From NCBI RefSeq assembly GCF_003248455.1, contig NZ_QFNM01000012.1, forward strand, positions 5,978 through 69,977: a stretch of 64,000 nucleotides of DNA, read 5' to 3'. The stretch comes from Brevundimonas sp. GTDB taxonomy: Bacteria > Pseudomonadota > Alphaproteobacteria > Caulobacterales > Caulobacteraceae. The position numbers were made by a program, and so were the translations under genes. Positions 35,171 to 43,629 of this stretch are shown here, in pieces. How positions within the stretch are numbered: the stretch's first letter is position 1; every line of letters starts with the position of its first letter. The notes beneath the pieces are model-generated. The model ran no database searches. It was not told the origin of the DNA and saw only the letters and a program-made list of their open reading frames with translations.

Positions 35171-35197
35171 GGGGCGGCCTGATCACCCGGCCGCCCC
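35171..35197. terminator. Bidirectional terminator between convergent genes
   Basis: GGGGCGGCC, 9-base loop, GGCCGCCCC. On the minus strand the stem is followed by TTTCCCC, on the plus by CTCTCAT. Serves the secreted-protein gene (plus) and adhP (minus). Confidence 0.65.
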
Positions 35198-35217
35198 CTC
35201 TCATCGCCGGGCGTCGA

Positions 35218-36249
35218 TCAGTTGATGTTCATCACGATCCGGCCCTCGATCTGACCCTTGTGCATCCGCTGAAAGATGTCGTTGATGTTCTCCAGCGGCT
35301 CGACCGAGACGGTCGCCCGTACCTTCTCGTCGGCGGCGAACTGCAGCGCCTCCTGCAGATCCAGCCGCGTGCCGACGATGGAGCCGCGCACCGTCGTTCC
35401 GTTAAGGACCATGTCGAAGATCGACAGCGGGAAGTCGCCGGGCGGCAGGCCGTTCAGGGCGACGGTCGCCCCGCGCGCCGTCATGTTGACCGCCTGTTCG
35501 AACGCCTTGGGCGAAACAGCCGTGACCAGAACCCCTTGCGCGCCGCCGTCCGTCTGGGCCTTGATTTCGGCGGCGGGGTCATTGGAGGTCTTGGCGTTGA
35601 CCGTCACGGTCGCGCCCAGCCGCCGGGCCAGGTCCAGCTTGGCGTCGTCCACGTCCACGGCGGCGACATTCATCCCCATGGCCTTGGCGTATTGCACCGC
35701 CACATGGCCCAGGCCGCCGATGCCCGAGATCACCACCCAGTCGCCGGGCTTGGTCTCGGTCATCTTTAGCCCCTTGTAGACCGTCACCCCCGCGCACAGG
35801 ATCGGGGCGATGTCGTTGAAGCTGACGTTGGCCGGCAGATGGCCGACATAGTTCGGATCGGCGATGGCGTATTCGGCGAAGCCGCCATTGACCGAATAGC
35901 CAGTGTTCTCCTGCTCGTGGCACAGGGTCTCCCAACCGCCCAGACAATGTTTGCAGTGGCCACAGGACGAATACAGCCAGGGGATGCCGACGCGATCCCC
36001 TTCTTTGACCAGCTTGACCCCGGCGCCCACCGCCGAGACATAGCCGACGCCTTCGTGGCCCGGAATGAAGGGCGGGTTGGGCTTTACGGGCCAGTCGCCC
36101 TCGGCGGCGTGCAGGTCGGTGTGACAGACGCCGGAGGCCTCGATCTTGACCTGAACCTGGCCGGGTCCGGGCTCGGGCACGGCGACTTCCTCGATGGTCA
36201 GCGGCTTGCCGAATTCGCGCACGACGGCGGCCTTCATGGTCTTGGGCAT
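35218..36249 (-). CDS. adhP: Zinc-dependent alcohol dehydrogenase
   Basis: Oxidises primary alcohols such as ethanol to aldehydes with NAD. 343 residues, as in AdhP. The catalytic zinc ligands are visible in GVCHTDLHA (Cys ~43) and PGHEGVG, with the third at ILCAGVTVYKG. The structural zinc has four Cys in SSCGHCKHCLGGWETLC (~94-110). The Rossmann motif is SGIGGLGHVAVQYAK (~175). It is followed upstream by an aldehyde dehydrogenase gene and an AcoR-like regulator on the same strand, forming an alcohol-to-acid module. Confidence 0.95.
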   Translation of the reverse strand: MPKTMKAAVVREFGKPLTIEEVAVPEPGPGQVQVKIEASGVCHTDLHAAEGDWPVKPNPPFIPGHEGVGYVSAVGAGVKLVKEGDRVGIPWLYSSCGHCKHCLGGWETLCHEQENTGYSVNGGFAEYAIADPNYVGHLPANVSFNDIAPILCAGVTVYKGLKMTETKPGDWVVISGIGGLGHVAVQYAKAMGMNVAAVDVDDAKLDLARRLGATVTVNAKTSNDPAAEIKAQTDGGAQGVLVTAVSPKAFEQAVNMTARGATVALNGLPPGDFPLSIFDMVLNGTTVRGSIVGTRLDLQEALQFAADEKVRATVSVEPLENINDIFQRMHKGQIEGRIVMNIN

Positions 36250-36360
36250 CGGACGTCCTCCTCGGTTCTGGGGAAGGCGGCGGACAGATCGAAAGCAGGA
36301 AATCGGCCTGTCCGCCGCTCAGTCTCGCGCGCTGTGGGAGTGGTTTCGGCGCGCAGTCGC

Positions 36361-36389
36361 AGGATGGCCGGCCGACGACCGGCCATCCT
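36361..36389 (-). terminator. Hairpin downstream of the aldehyde dehydrogenase
   Basis: Arms AGGATGGCCGG and CCGGCCATCCT (11 bp, perfect) around a 7-base loop, 9 bp after the aldehyde dehydrogenase stop. No T-run follows on the minus strand, so termination may be partial and allow read-through to adhP. Confidence 0.5.
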
Positions 36390-36398
36390 TGATCTAGG

Positions 36399-37916
36399 TC
36401 AGAAGAAGCCCAGTTTGTCGGGACTGTAGCTGACCAGCAGGTTCTTGGTCTGCTGATAGTGGTCCAGCATCATCCGGTGGTTCTCACGCCCGATGCCCGA
36501 CTTCTTGTAGCCGCCGAACGCCGCATGGGCCGGATACTGGTGATAGCAGTTGGTCCAGACCCGGCCGGCCTGGATGGCCCGTCCGGCGCGATAGGCGGTG
36601 TTCATGTCGCGCGACCACACCCCGGCGCCCAGGCCGTATTCGGTGTCGTTGGCGATGGCGATGGCCTCCTCCAGCGTCTTGAAAGTGGTCACGGCCAGGA
36701 CGGGACCAAAGATCTCCTCCTGGAAGATCCGCATGTTGTTGGCGCCCTTGAACACGGTCGGCTCGACATAGAAGCCGCCGGACAGATCGTCCTTCAGCAC
36801 CGCCTGATGACCGCCGGTCAGGACCTCGGCGCCTTCGTCCGCGCCGATCTTCAGATAGCCCAGGATCTTCTTCAGTTGCTGGTCCGACGCCTGAGCGCCG
36901 ACCTGGGTTTCGGGGTCCAGCGGATCGCCCTGTTTGATCGCCTTCACCCGGGCGATCGCCTTCTCGATGAAGGCGTCGTAGATGTCTTCATGGACCAGCG
37001 CCCGGCTGGGGCAGGTGCAGACCTCGCCCTGGTTCAGGGCGAACATGGCGAACCCTTCCAGCGCCTTGTCCAGGAAGGCGTCGTCGTGATCCATCACATC
37101 CTTGAAGAAGATGTTGGGCGACTTGCCGCCCAGCTCCAGCGTCACCGGAATGATGTTCTTGGTCGCATATTCCATGATCTTCTGGCCTACGGCGGTCGAG
37201 CCGGTGAAGGCGATCTTAGCGATGCGCGGATTGGTGGCCAGGGGCTCGCCGACCTCGACGCCGGTGCCCGACACGATGTTCAGCACGCCGGCCGGCAGCA
37301 GGTCCTGGATCAGTTCGATCACCACCAGGATGGACGCCGGCGTCTGTTCCGCCGGCTTCAGCACGATGCAGTTGCCCGCCGCCAGGGCCGGGGCGATCTT
37401 CCAGGCGGCCATCAGGATCGGGAAGTTCCAGGGGATGATCTGACCGACCACACCCAGCGGTTCGTGGAAATGATAGGCGACCGTATTGTGGTCCAGTTCC
37501 GAAATCCCGCCTTCCTGCGCGCGGATGCAGCCGGCGAAATAGCGGAAGTGGTCGATGGCCAGCGGGATGTCGGCCGCCAGGGTCTCACGCACCGGCTTGC
37601 CGTTGTCCCAGGTCTCGGCCTCGGCGACGGCTTGCAGGTTCTGCTCGATGCGATCGGCGATCCGGTTCAGCAGCAGGGCGCGTTCCGCCACGCTGGTCTG
37701 GCCCCAGGCGTCCTTGGCGGCATGGGCGGCGTCCAGCGCCTTTTCGACGTCGGCCGCGTCCGAGCGAGCCACCTCGCACAGGACGCGGCCGTTCACCGGG
37801 GAGGTGTTCTCGAAATAGCGGCCGTTGACCGGCGGGACCCACTGTCCGCCGATGAAGTTGTCATAGCGCGCCTTGAACTTGGGGGTCGCGGCGCGGACGA
37901 ATTCGGGTTTGGTCAT
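36399..37916 (-). CDS. NAD-dependent aldehyde dehydrogenase (ExaC/AldB type)
   Basis: Oxidises acetaldehyde or similar aldehydes to acids. 505 residues. Catalytic Cys in NQGEVCTCPSRALVHE (~300), the Cys-x-Cys pattern of the ExaC/AldB group, and the general-base Glu in VTLELGGKSPNIFF (~265). The NAD-binding segment is AFTGSTAVGQKIME. A strong AGGAGG precedes the ATG by 5 bases on the minus strand. A 22-bp palindrome lies 112 bp upstream and the AcoR-like regulator just beyond it. Together with adhP it forms an ethanol-type oxidation pathway. Confidence 0.95.
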   Translation of the reverse strand: MTKPEFVRAATPKFKARYDNFIGGQWVPPVNGRYFENTSPVNGRVLCEVARSDAADVEKALDAAHAAKDAWGQTSVAERALLLNRIADRIEQNLQAVAEAETWDNGKPVRETLAADIPLAIDHFRYFAGCIRAQEGGISELDHNTVAYHFHEPLGVVGQIIPWNFPILMAAWKIAPALAAGNCIVLKPAEQTPASILVVIELIQDLLPAGVLNIVSGTGVEVGEPLATNPRIAKIAFTGSTAVGQKIMEYATKNIIPVTLELGGKSPNIFFKDVMDHDDAFLDKALEGFAMFALNQGEVCTCPSRALVHEDIYDAFIEKAIARVKAIKQGDPLDPETQVGAQASDQQLKKILGYLKIGADEGAEVLTGGHQAVLKDDLSGGFYVEPTVFKGANNMRIFQEEIFGPVLAVTTFKTLEEAIAIANDTEYGLGAGVWSRDMNTAYRAGRAIQAGRVWTNCYHQYPAHAAFGGYKKSGIGRENHRMMLDHYQQTKNLLVSYSPDKLGFF

Positions 37917-38027
37917 GCATGGCCTCCTGACGTGTTCCTCGGGCGTCGCTTATCGACGTCGTTGGGACCGGAAGCTCGTCTTCAGCCGGCGCGCGCGCCA
38001 GACCGGCGGCTCATGGTGCGCTGCAAA

Positions 38028-38049
38028 CCTGTCGCAGGTTTGCGACAGG
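38028..38049. promoter_or_regulatory. Palindrome between regulator and aldehyde dehydrogenase
   Basis: CCTGTCGCA, 4 bases, TGCGACAGG: two perfect 9-bp arms, just after the regulator's stop (38055) and about 110 bp upstream of the aldehyde dehydrogenase start. The TGTCGCA/TGCGACA symmetry suits a Fis-type HTH dimer and resembles upstream activator sites of AcoR-like proteins. A smaller palindrome (AACCTG-TCG-CAGGTT) overlaps it. Confidence 0.55.
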
Positions 38050-38054
38050 TCGGA

Positions 38055-39029
38055 TCAGTGGGGCGCCCCGGCCAGGCCCAGCCGATGCAGCTTCCTATGC
38101 AGGGTGGCGCGGCTGACGCCCAGCACCCGCGCCGCCGCCGACACATTGCCGTTGTTCAGCGCCAGCGCGCGCCGGACCGCCCCGCGCTCGGCCTCCAGCA
38201 GGTCCGCCTCGATGGAGCCGCCGCCCAGCACCTCGGCCGCCGCCAATTGTCCCGCGATCCGCTCGTCGGTGATCGACAGGGCCAGCCGCGCCGCCCGCGT
38301 CGCCCCGACCACCAGGTCGTCGCGATCCACCGCCAGCAGCGCCGCCGCGTTGCGCTCGACCGCATCGCCCGCCAGCACGATCCGCGCGGTCGAGAACGCC
38401 TGACGAAAGGCCTGGGCCTCGATGGCCCGCGCGGCATCGGCCACGGCCGCGTTGATCAGCCCCAGCATGGCTTCGGTCTGGTCCGCCCGGCACGACGACA
38501 CGTCCAGCGCCCCCGCCAGCCGCCCCAGGTGATCGTAGATCGGATGGCTGGAGCAACTCAGGCCGATGTTGCGCGCATGGAAATGCTGGTCGCGGTGGAT
38601 CGTCACGGGCCGCTTTTCGGCCAGGGCCGTGCCGATGCCATTGGTGCCCTCCACCGCCTCGGACCACACGGCGCCGGGCCACAGGCCCCAGCGGTGGAAG
38701 ATCTCGTCGTCGCTGGCCATGCCGCGTCGCTCGACCGGCACGCCCGAGGCGTCGGACAACAGGACGCAACAGCCTGCGTCCCCGACGGCCAGGAACAGCC
38801 GGTCCAGCACGCCTTGCGCCGCCTGCGTCACCGGCTCCATCGCCTCGCGCGCGGCCCGAAGCTGGCTCTCGGTCAGGGTGGCGACCTGGTCCCGGCTTTC
38901 GGGGTCCAGGCCGTACAGCATCATCGACCGGCGCCACGACGCGGCCAGCGCCGATCGCGCCGGCCCCGTTCCGTCGTCCAGCGCCTGTTTGATCAGGCTG
39001 CCGTGGTCGTTTCCCGTTCGCGCGCCCAT
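38055..39029 (-). CDS. AcoR-like regulator: GAF sensor plus Fis-type HTH, no AAA+ domain
   Basis: Probable regulator of the downstream dehydrogenases. 324 residues. The N-terminal ~250 residues match the AcoR-type sensory region (SLIKQAL, SWRRSMMLYGLDPESRD, the GAF part with GCCVLLSDASGVPVERRG, WSEAVEGTNGIGTAL and HPIYDHLGRLAGALDVSS). The C-terminus is a Fis HTH (VRRALALNNGNVSAAARVLG, then VSRATLHRKLHRLGL). The sigma-54-activating AAA+ domain that normally separates these is missing, with no GAFTGA motif, so it cannot remodel sigma-54 by itself. Confidence 0.87.
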   Translation of the reverse strand: MGARTGNDHGSLIKQALDDGTGPARSALAASWRRSMMLYGLDPESRDQVATLTESQLRAAREAMEPVTQAAQGVLDRLFLAVGDAGCCVLLSDASGVPVERRGMASDDEIFHRWGLWPGAVWSEAVEGTNGIGTALAEKRPVTIHRDQHFHARNIGLSCSSHPIYDHLGRLAGALDVSSCRADQTEAMLGLINAAVADAARAIEAQAFRQAFSTARIVLAGDAVERNAAALLAVDRDDLVVGATRAARLALSITDERIAGQLAAAEVLGGGSIEADLLEAERGAVRRALALNNGNVSAAARVLGVSRATLHRKLHRLGLAGAPH

Positions 39030-39115
39030 GGTTGGCTCCCAGGTCTTGCAACTGGGGCCATCAGACGCCCGCCAGGGGCAGGCGTCAATGCGACCTTCCT
39101 ACGCGACGGGGCGGC

Positions 39116-40594
39116 CTACCACCATTTGCCCGGCTTGGCCGTAAATCCTGCGGCGCGCTCCAGGGCCGCGCCGACCTGGAACACCGTCGCCTCGTCCAGC
39201 GCCTTGCCGATGACCTGAAGACCCAGCGGCAGGCCGCCGGAATCCACGCCCGCCGGCACCGAAATGCCCGGAAGGCCGGCCAGATTGGTCGTCACCGTGA
39301 AAACGTCGTTCAGATACATGGTCAGCGGGTCGATCTGCTTGTCGCCCAGCGCGAAGGCGGCCGAAGGCGTCGACGGCGTCAGAATGGCGTCCACCTGACC
39401 CCAGACATTGTCGAAGTCCTCGGCGATGCGACGACGCACCTTCAGCGCCTTGACGTAATAGGCGTCGTAGAAACCGGCCGACAGCACATAGGCGCCGATG
39501 GTCAGGCGACGCTGGACCTCCTTGCCGAACCCTTCCGCGCGAGAGGCGGCGTACAGGTCGTCCAGCGACGTGAACGTCTCCGCACGGTGCCCGAACCGCA
39601 TCCCGTCATAGCGGGCCAGGTTGGACGAGGCCTCGGCCGGCGCCACGATATAATAGGTCGGCAGAGCGTATTTGGTGTGCGGCAGGCTGATCTCGACGAT
39701 CTCGCAACCCGCGTCCTTCAGCCAAGCCACGCCCCGATCCCATAGGGCCTGGATCTCGGCAGGCATGCCGTCCACGACATATTCGCGCGGCACGCCGATC
39801 CGCAGTCCCTTGACCGACTGACCCACCGATTTCGTCCAGTCGGGCGTCTCGATGTCCAGGCTGGTCGAATCCTTGGCGTCAAACGAGCACATGGAGCGCA
39901 GCAAAAGGGCCGCGTCCTCGACCGTCTTGGTGATCGGTCCGGCCTGGTCCAGCGAACTGGCGAAGGCCACCATGCCGAAACGGCTGGCGCGGCCATAGGT
40001 CGGCTTGATCCCGACCGTGCCGGTGAAGGCGGCGGGCTGACGTATCGAGCCGCCGGTGTCCGATGCGGTGGCGGCCAGGCACAGGTCCGCCGCCACGGCC
40101 GAAGCCGAACCGCCCGACGAACCGCCCGGCGTCAGCTCGGCGTTCGAGTCGGTCGACTTCCACGGGTTCTTGACCGGACCGAAGGCCGAGGTCTCATTGG
40201 AAGAGCCCATGGCGAACTCGTCCATGTTCAGCTTGCCCAGCATGACCGCCCCGTCGCGCCACAGATTGGCGGTCACGGTCGATTCATAGGGCGGGACGAA
40301 GCCGCGCAGCATGTTCGATCCGGCCGTCGTCTGCACCCCCTCGGTGCAGAACAGGTCCTTGATGCCCAGGGGCGCGCCTTCCAACACGCCGCCCGCGCCT
40401 GCCGCCAGACGGGCGTCGGACGCCTTGGCCATCTCCAGCGCCTTGTCCGTCGTCACTTCCACATAGGCGTTCAGCGTCGGGTTCGAGGCTCCGATATTGG
40501 TCAAGAAGGCCTGGGTGATTTCGGCGGACGAGAATTCCTTGGCCTTCAGCCCGTTGACGGCCGCCTTCAGGGTCAGTTTGGTCAGGTCGCTCAT
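39116..40594 (-). CDS. gatA: Asp/Glu-tRNA(Asn/Gln) amidotransferase subunit A
   Basis: Amidase subunit of GatCAB; releases ammonia from glutamine. 492 residues, normal length. Amidase-signature Ser-cisSer-Lys triad: Lys in GIKDLFCTEG (~77), the Gly/Ser-rich loop TPGGSSGGSASAVAADLCLA (~150) and the nucleophile region SDTGGSIRQPAAFTG (~175). It begins 2 bp after gatC. The C-terminal GLPLGLQVIGKALDEATVF and final KPGKWW are family-typical. Confidence 0.97.
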   Translation of the reverse strand: MSDLTKLTLKAAVNGLKAKEFSSAEITQAFLTNIGASNPTLNAYVEVTTDKALEMAKASDARLAAGAGGVLEGAPLGIKDLFCTEGVQTTAGSNMLRGFVPPYESTVTANLWRDGAVMLGKLNMDEFAMGSSNETSAFGPVKNPWKSTDSNAELTPGGSSGGSASAVAADLCLAATASDTGGSIRQPAAFTGTVGIKPTYGRASRFGMVAFASSLDQAGPITKTVEDAALLLRSMCSFDAKDSTSLDIETPDWTKSVGQSVKGLRIGVPREYVVDGMPAEIQALWDRGVAWLKDAGCEIVEISLPHTKYALPTYYIVAPAEASSNLARYDGMRFGHRAETFTSLDDLYAASRAEGFGKEVQRRLTIGAYVLSAGFYDAYYVKALKVRRRIAEDFDNVWGQVDAILTPSTPSAAFALGDKQIDPLTMYLNDVFTVTTNLAGLPGISVPAGVDSGGLPLGLQVIGKALDEATVFQVGAALERAAGFTAKPGKWW

Positions 40595-40596
40595 GA

Positions 40597-40884
40597 TCAG
40601 TCGACCACCTTGGGCACGACGAAGAAACCGTCGGCCGATTTCGGGGCGTTGGACAGGACGTCGGCGATCCGGTCGCCGTCCGTCACCACATCCTCGCGCA
40701 GGCGCAGGGGCTGGGCCACGTTCGATGTCATGGGCTCGACGCCGTCGACATCCACCTGATCCAGCTGCTCGATCCAGGCCAGGATGCCGTTCAGCTCCTG
40801 GGCCAGCGGCTCCAGCCGATCCTCGGGGGTCTTGATGCGGGCGAGATGCGCGACCTTGCGCACCGTCGCAGCGTCGATGGCCAT
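40597..40884 (-). CDS. gatC: Asp/Glu-tRNA(Asn/Gln) amidotransferase subunit C
   Basis: Small subunit bridging GatA and GatB. 95 residues from ATG 40884 (MAIDAATVRKVAHLARI), the usual family start; a frame extension to 40896 adds four residues. Characteristic segments: LAQELNGILAWIEQLDQVDV, VEPMTSN and a C-terminal NAPKSADGFFVVPKVVD. First gene of a gatC-gatA operon. Divergent from ruvX with 113 bp between. Confidence 0.96.
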   Translation of the reverse strand: MAIDAATVRKVAHLARIKTPEDRLEPLAQELNGILAWIEQLDQVDVDGVEPMTSNVAQPLRLREDVVTDGDRIADVLSNAPKSADGFFVVPKVVD

Positions 40885-40997
40885 GCGGCCCTCCAATGCA
40901 CGTCGATAGGGACTGTATCGGCGGGATTAGCCTTCCGACCCCGGATTCACAAGGCGACGCCTTTGACTTCCTGCGGTTTGCGGCCTACCGCCCGGCC

Positions 40998-41477
40998 GTG
41001 CCCGTCCTCGACCTCCTCGACCTGCCTGCCGCCTGCCCGCCCGACACGCCGTGGATGGGGCTGGACCTGGGCGAGAAGACCATCGGCGTCGCGGTGTCGG
41101 ACGCCACCCGCCTGATCGCCTCGCCGCTTGAGCTGATCCGCAAGTCCAAGTTCACGCATGAGGCCGAACAGCTGTTCAAGCTGATGGCCCATCGCCAGGT
41201 CTCGGCCCTGATCGTCGGCCTGCCGGTCAACATGGACGGCTCGGAGGGGCCGCGCGCCCAGTCATGCCGCGCCTTCGCCCGTAATCTGGAGCGGCTGCGC
41301 CCCGTCAACGTCGCCTTCTGGGACGAGCGGCTGTCCACCAGCGCCGTCGAACGTTTCCTGATCGAGGACCTGGACCTGAACCGCAAGCGCCGCGCCCAGG
41401 TCGTCGACCGCACCGCCGCCGCCTGGATCCTGCAAGGGGCGCTGGATCGGGTGCGCGACCAGGCCAACTGGATTTGA
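40998..41477 (+). CDS. ruvX: YqgF/RuvX putative Holliday junction resolvase
   Basis: An RNase H-like nuclease involved in pre-16S rRNA processing and possibly recombination. 159 residues from GTG 40998. Motifs: WMGLDLGEKTIGVAVSD (first Asp, ~22), ALIVGLPVNMDGSEGPRA (~73), FWDERLSTSAVERFLIE (Asp/Glu, ~112) and VVDRTAAAWILQGAL with the final Asp. Its stop overlaps the TTG start of the downstream AEC transporter remnant. Confidence 0.93.
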   Translation: MPVLDLLDLPAACPPDTPWMGLDLGEKTIGVAVSDATRLIASPLELIRKSKFTHEAEQLFKLMAHRQVSALIVGLPVNMDGSEGPRAQSCRAFARNLERLRPVNVAFWDERLSTSAVERFLIEDLDLNRKRRAQVVDRTAAAWILQGALDRVRDQANWI

Positions 41478-42407
41478 CGGCCCTGATCGCCGGCGTCCTG
41501 CCGGTCTTCCTGATGATCGCCCTGGGCTATGGCCTGAGGAAATCCGGCTTCCTGCCGGACGCGGCCTGGCGGCCGATCGAGAAGCTGTCGATCAACATCT
41601 TCTATCCCAGCTTTCTGATTCCCGCGATCTGGCATGCAGACCTTGCGGGCGGCGGGGCGACGGTGGTGGGGGCCGCGGCGGTCGCGGCGCCCTGATCGTG
41701 GCGGCGGGAACCTTTGCGGCCAGGCCCCTGATCACCCTGGACGGCCCGGCCTACACAAGCGTCTTCCAGGGCGTGATCCGCTGGAACAGCTTCGTCTTCG
41801 TGCCGGTGATCCAGTCGGTCTACGGTTCGGAAGGCACCGCTCTGGCCGCCGTGGCCATCGCCTTCATCATCCCCGTCACCAACATCGCCTGCGTCGCCGT
41901 GCTGGCCAGATGGGGGTCGCTGCATCGCGAGCCGTCGGTCGTCGGCCTGGTCAAGTCCATGCTGGCCAACCCCATTCTGCTGGCCTGCCTGATCGGCCTG
42001 GCGCTGAACCTTCTGCGCGCGCCCCTGATCCCCGGCCTGTCGGATGCGATGGACCTGCTGGGCGCCGCCGCCCTGCCGCTGGGCCTGATTGTCGCCGGGG
42101 CGGGTCTGTCCTTCGCCGAGGTCAAGCGCCGCCGCACGACCATCGCCGCCGTCGCCCTGGTCAAGCTGGGCGTCATGCCGCCGCTGATGTGGTTCGTCGC
42201 CTGGGCGCTGGGCGGCGACGCCCTGGCCCAGGGAGTCGCCCTGATCTGCGGCGCGGCCCCCGGCTCGGCCGCCTCCTAGCCGCCTCCTATATGCTGGCGC
42301 GCCAGATGGGCGGCGACGCGCCCCTGATCGCCGGCGTCATCGCCCTGACCACCGCGGGCAGCGCCCTGGTCATTCCCGTCCTGCTGACCCTGTTCCACTT
42401 CACCTGA
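41474..42407 (+). pseudogene. AEC (auxin efflux carrier-like) transporter, two frame disruptions
   Basis: A membrane transporter broken in three frames. The first part (41474-41695, starting TTG) has ALIAGVLPVFLMIALGYGLR and IEKLSINIFYPSFLIPAI. After loss of one base near 41690 the frame resumes at ALIVAAGTFAARPLI and runs to a stop at 42279. There an 11-bp tandem duplication (GCCGCCTCCTA at 42268-42278 and 42279-42289) shifts the frame again. Removing one copy restores PGSAASYMLARQMGGDAPLI to the true end at 42407. Two independent lesions make a sequencing error unlikely. Otherwise the protein would be about 310 residues, normal for the family. Confidence 0.88.
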
Positions 42408-42446
42408 CTGGCGTTAGGCCCGAGTCGCGCCTATAGCGGCGTCTCG

Positions 42447-43427
42447 ATGACCCAGCCCGTTCAAGTCACCGATCAGACCATCCAGCAGCGGCTGGTTCCC
42501 TTTCCAAGGCCGCATTTCCTGGCCGCGTCGGACCTGAATCCGTTCGTCGTCCCGCAACTGCTGGACCTGGGCGACGCCTTCGTGGACTTCAATCGCCAGT
42601 CGTCCAAGGCGCTGGACGTGCTGCATGGCCGGACGGTCGTGAACCTGTTCTTCGAGAACTCGACCCGCACCGCCTCCTCGTTCGAGATCGCCGCCAAACG
42701 GCTGGGCGCCGACGTCGTGACCATGCCGGTCGCCGCCTCCTCGGTGAAGAAGGGCGAGACCCTGATCGACACGGCCGTCACCCTGAACGCCATGAAGCCC
42801 GACATCCTGGTCGTGCGCCACTCGGCCTCGGGCGCCGCCGAGCTGCTCAGCCAGAAGGTCGGCTGCGCCGTGGTCAACGCCGGGGACGGCCGCCACGAAC
42901 ACCCGACACAGGCCCTCTTGGACCTTCTGTCCCTGCACCGCGCCTTCGGCGACGTGACCAGCCTGACCGTCGCCATCTGCGGCGACATCACCCACAGCCG
43001 CGTCGCTCGCTCCAACGTCGCCCTGTTGCAGATGATGGGCACGCGCGTGCGCCTGATCGGGCCGCCGACCCTGGTGCCCGGCGACGCGGATCGCTGGGGC
43101 TGCGAGGTCTTCCACGACATGCGCGAAGGCTTGCAGGGCTGCGACGTGGTGATGATGCTGCGCCTCCAGTTGGAGCGGATGGCCGGCGCCCTGGTGCCTT
43201 CCACCCGCGAATACTTCCGCTTCTGGGGCCTGGACCGCGAGAAGCTGGCCTGGGCCAAGCCGGGCGCCAAGGTCATGCACCCCGGCCCGATGAACCGCGG
43301 CGTCGAGATCGATTCCGACGTGGCCGACGATCTGGACGTCTCCCTGATCCAGGATCAGGTCGAGATGGGCGTCGCCGCCCGCATGGCCGTCCTGGCCTCC
43401 CTCTCCGCCCGTTGGGGAGACAAATGA
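42447..43427 (+). CDS. pyrB: Aspartate carbamoyltransferase catalytic subunit
   Basis: Second step of pyrimidine synthesis: carbamoyl phosphate plus aspartate to carbamoyl-aspartate. 326 residues. Carbamoyl-phosphate loop NLFFENSTRTASSFEIAAKR (~66-85), RHSASGAAELLS, DGRHEHPTQALLDLLS (~150) and the C-terminal VMHPGPMNRGVEIDSDVAD. Length and motifs fit the class that assembles with a PyrC-like subunit. It is followed, after a 202-bp gap holding an inverted-repeat element, by an inactive dihydroorotase homologue. Confidence 0.96.
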   Translation: MTQPVQVTDQTIQQRLVPFPRPHFLAASDLNPFVVPQLLDLGDAFVDFNRQSSKALDVLHGRTVVNLFFENSTRTASSFEIAAKRLGADVVTMPVAASSVKKGETLIDTAVTLNAMKPDILVVRHSASGAAELLSQKVGCAVVNAGDGRHEHPTQALLDLLSLHRAFGDVTSLTVAICGDITHSRVARSNVALLQMMGTRVRLIGPPTLVPGDADRWGCEVFHDMREGLQGCDVVMMLRLQLERMAGALVPSTREYFRFWGLDREKLAWAKPGAKVMHPGPMNRGVEIDSDVADDLDVSLIQDQVEMGVAARMAVLASLSARWGDK

Positions 43428-43439
43428 TGACAACGCTTC

Positions 43440-43622
43440 AGATCCTCCCCCGCATCGCGGGGGAGGGGGACCGCGCGCAGCGTGGTGGAGGGGGCGAAAG
43501 CGGACTCCGCATCTGCCGCCAGTCTTCCGATCTATCACAACCGTTCGACACCACACGCGCCTTCGCCCCCTCCACCGCTTCGCGGTCCCCCTCCCCCGTT
43601 CCGCTTCGCTTCACGGTGGAGG
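43440..43622. repeat. Palindromic dispersed repeat between pyrB and pyrC'
   Basis: The outer and inner arms are mutually inverted: CCTCCCCC, GGGGGAGGGGGACCGCG and GTGGAGGGGGCGAA on the left, TTCGCCCCCTCCACC, CGCGGTCCCCCTCCCCC and a partial outer arm on the right, around about 65 bp of spacer. The left arm itself holds a hairpin (TCCCCCGC-at-GCGGGGGA type). It probably folds into a large RNA hairpin in the pyrB-pyrC' transcript. Its right end supplies GGTGGAGGATT, the ribosome binding site of the next gene. Related sequence follows topA at 51877. Confidence 0.75.
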
Positions 43623-43629
43623 ATTTTCG

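Noticed and set aside
37917..38027. Possible sigma-54 (-24/-12) promoter before the aldehyde dehydrogenase
   Set aside because: The best match (CTGGCGCG followed by CCGGC) does not keep the GG-N10-GC spacing and lacks TTGC.
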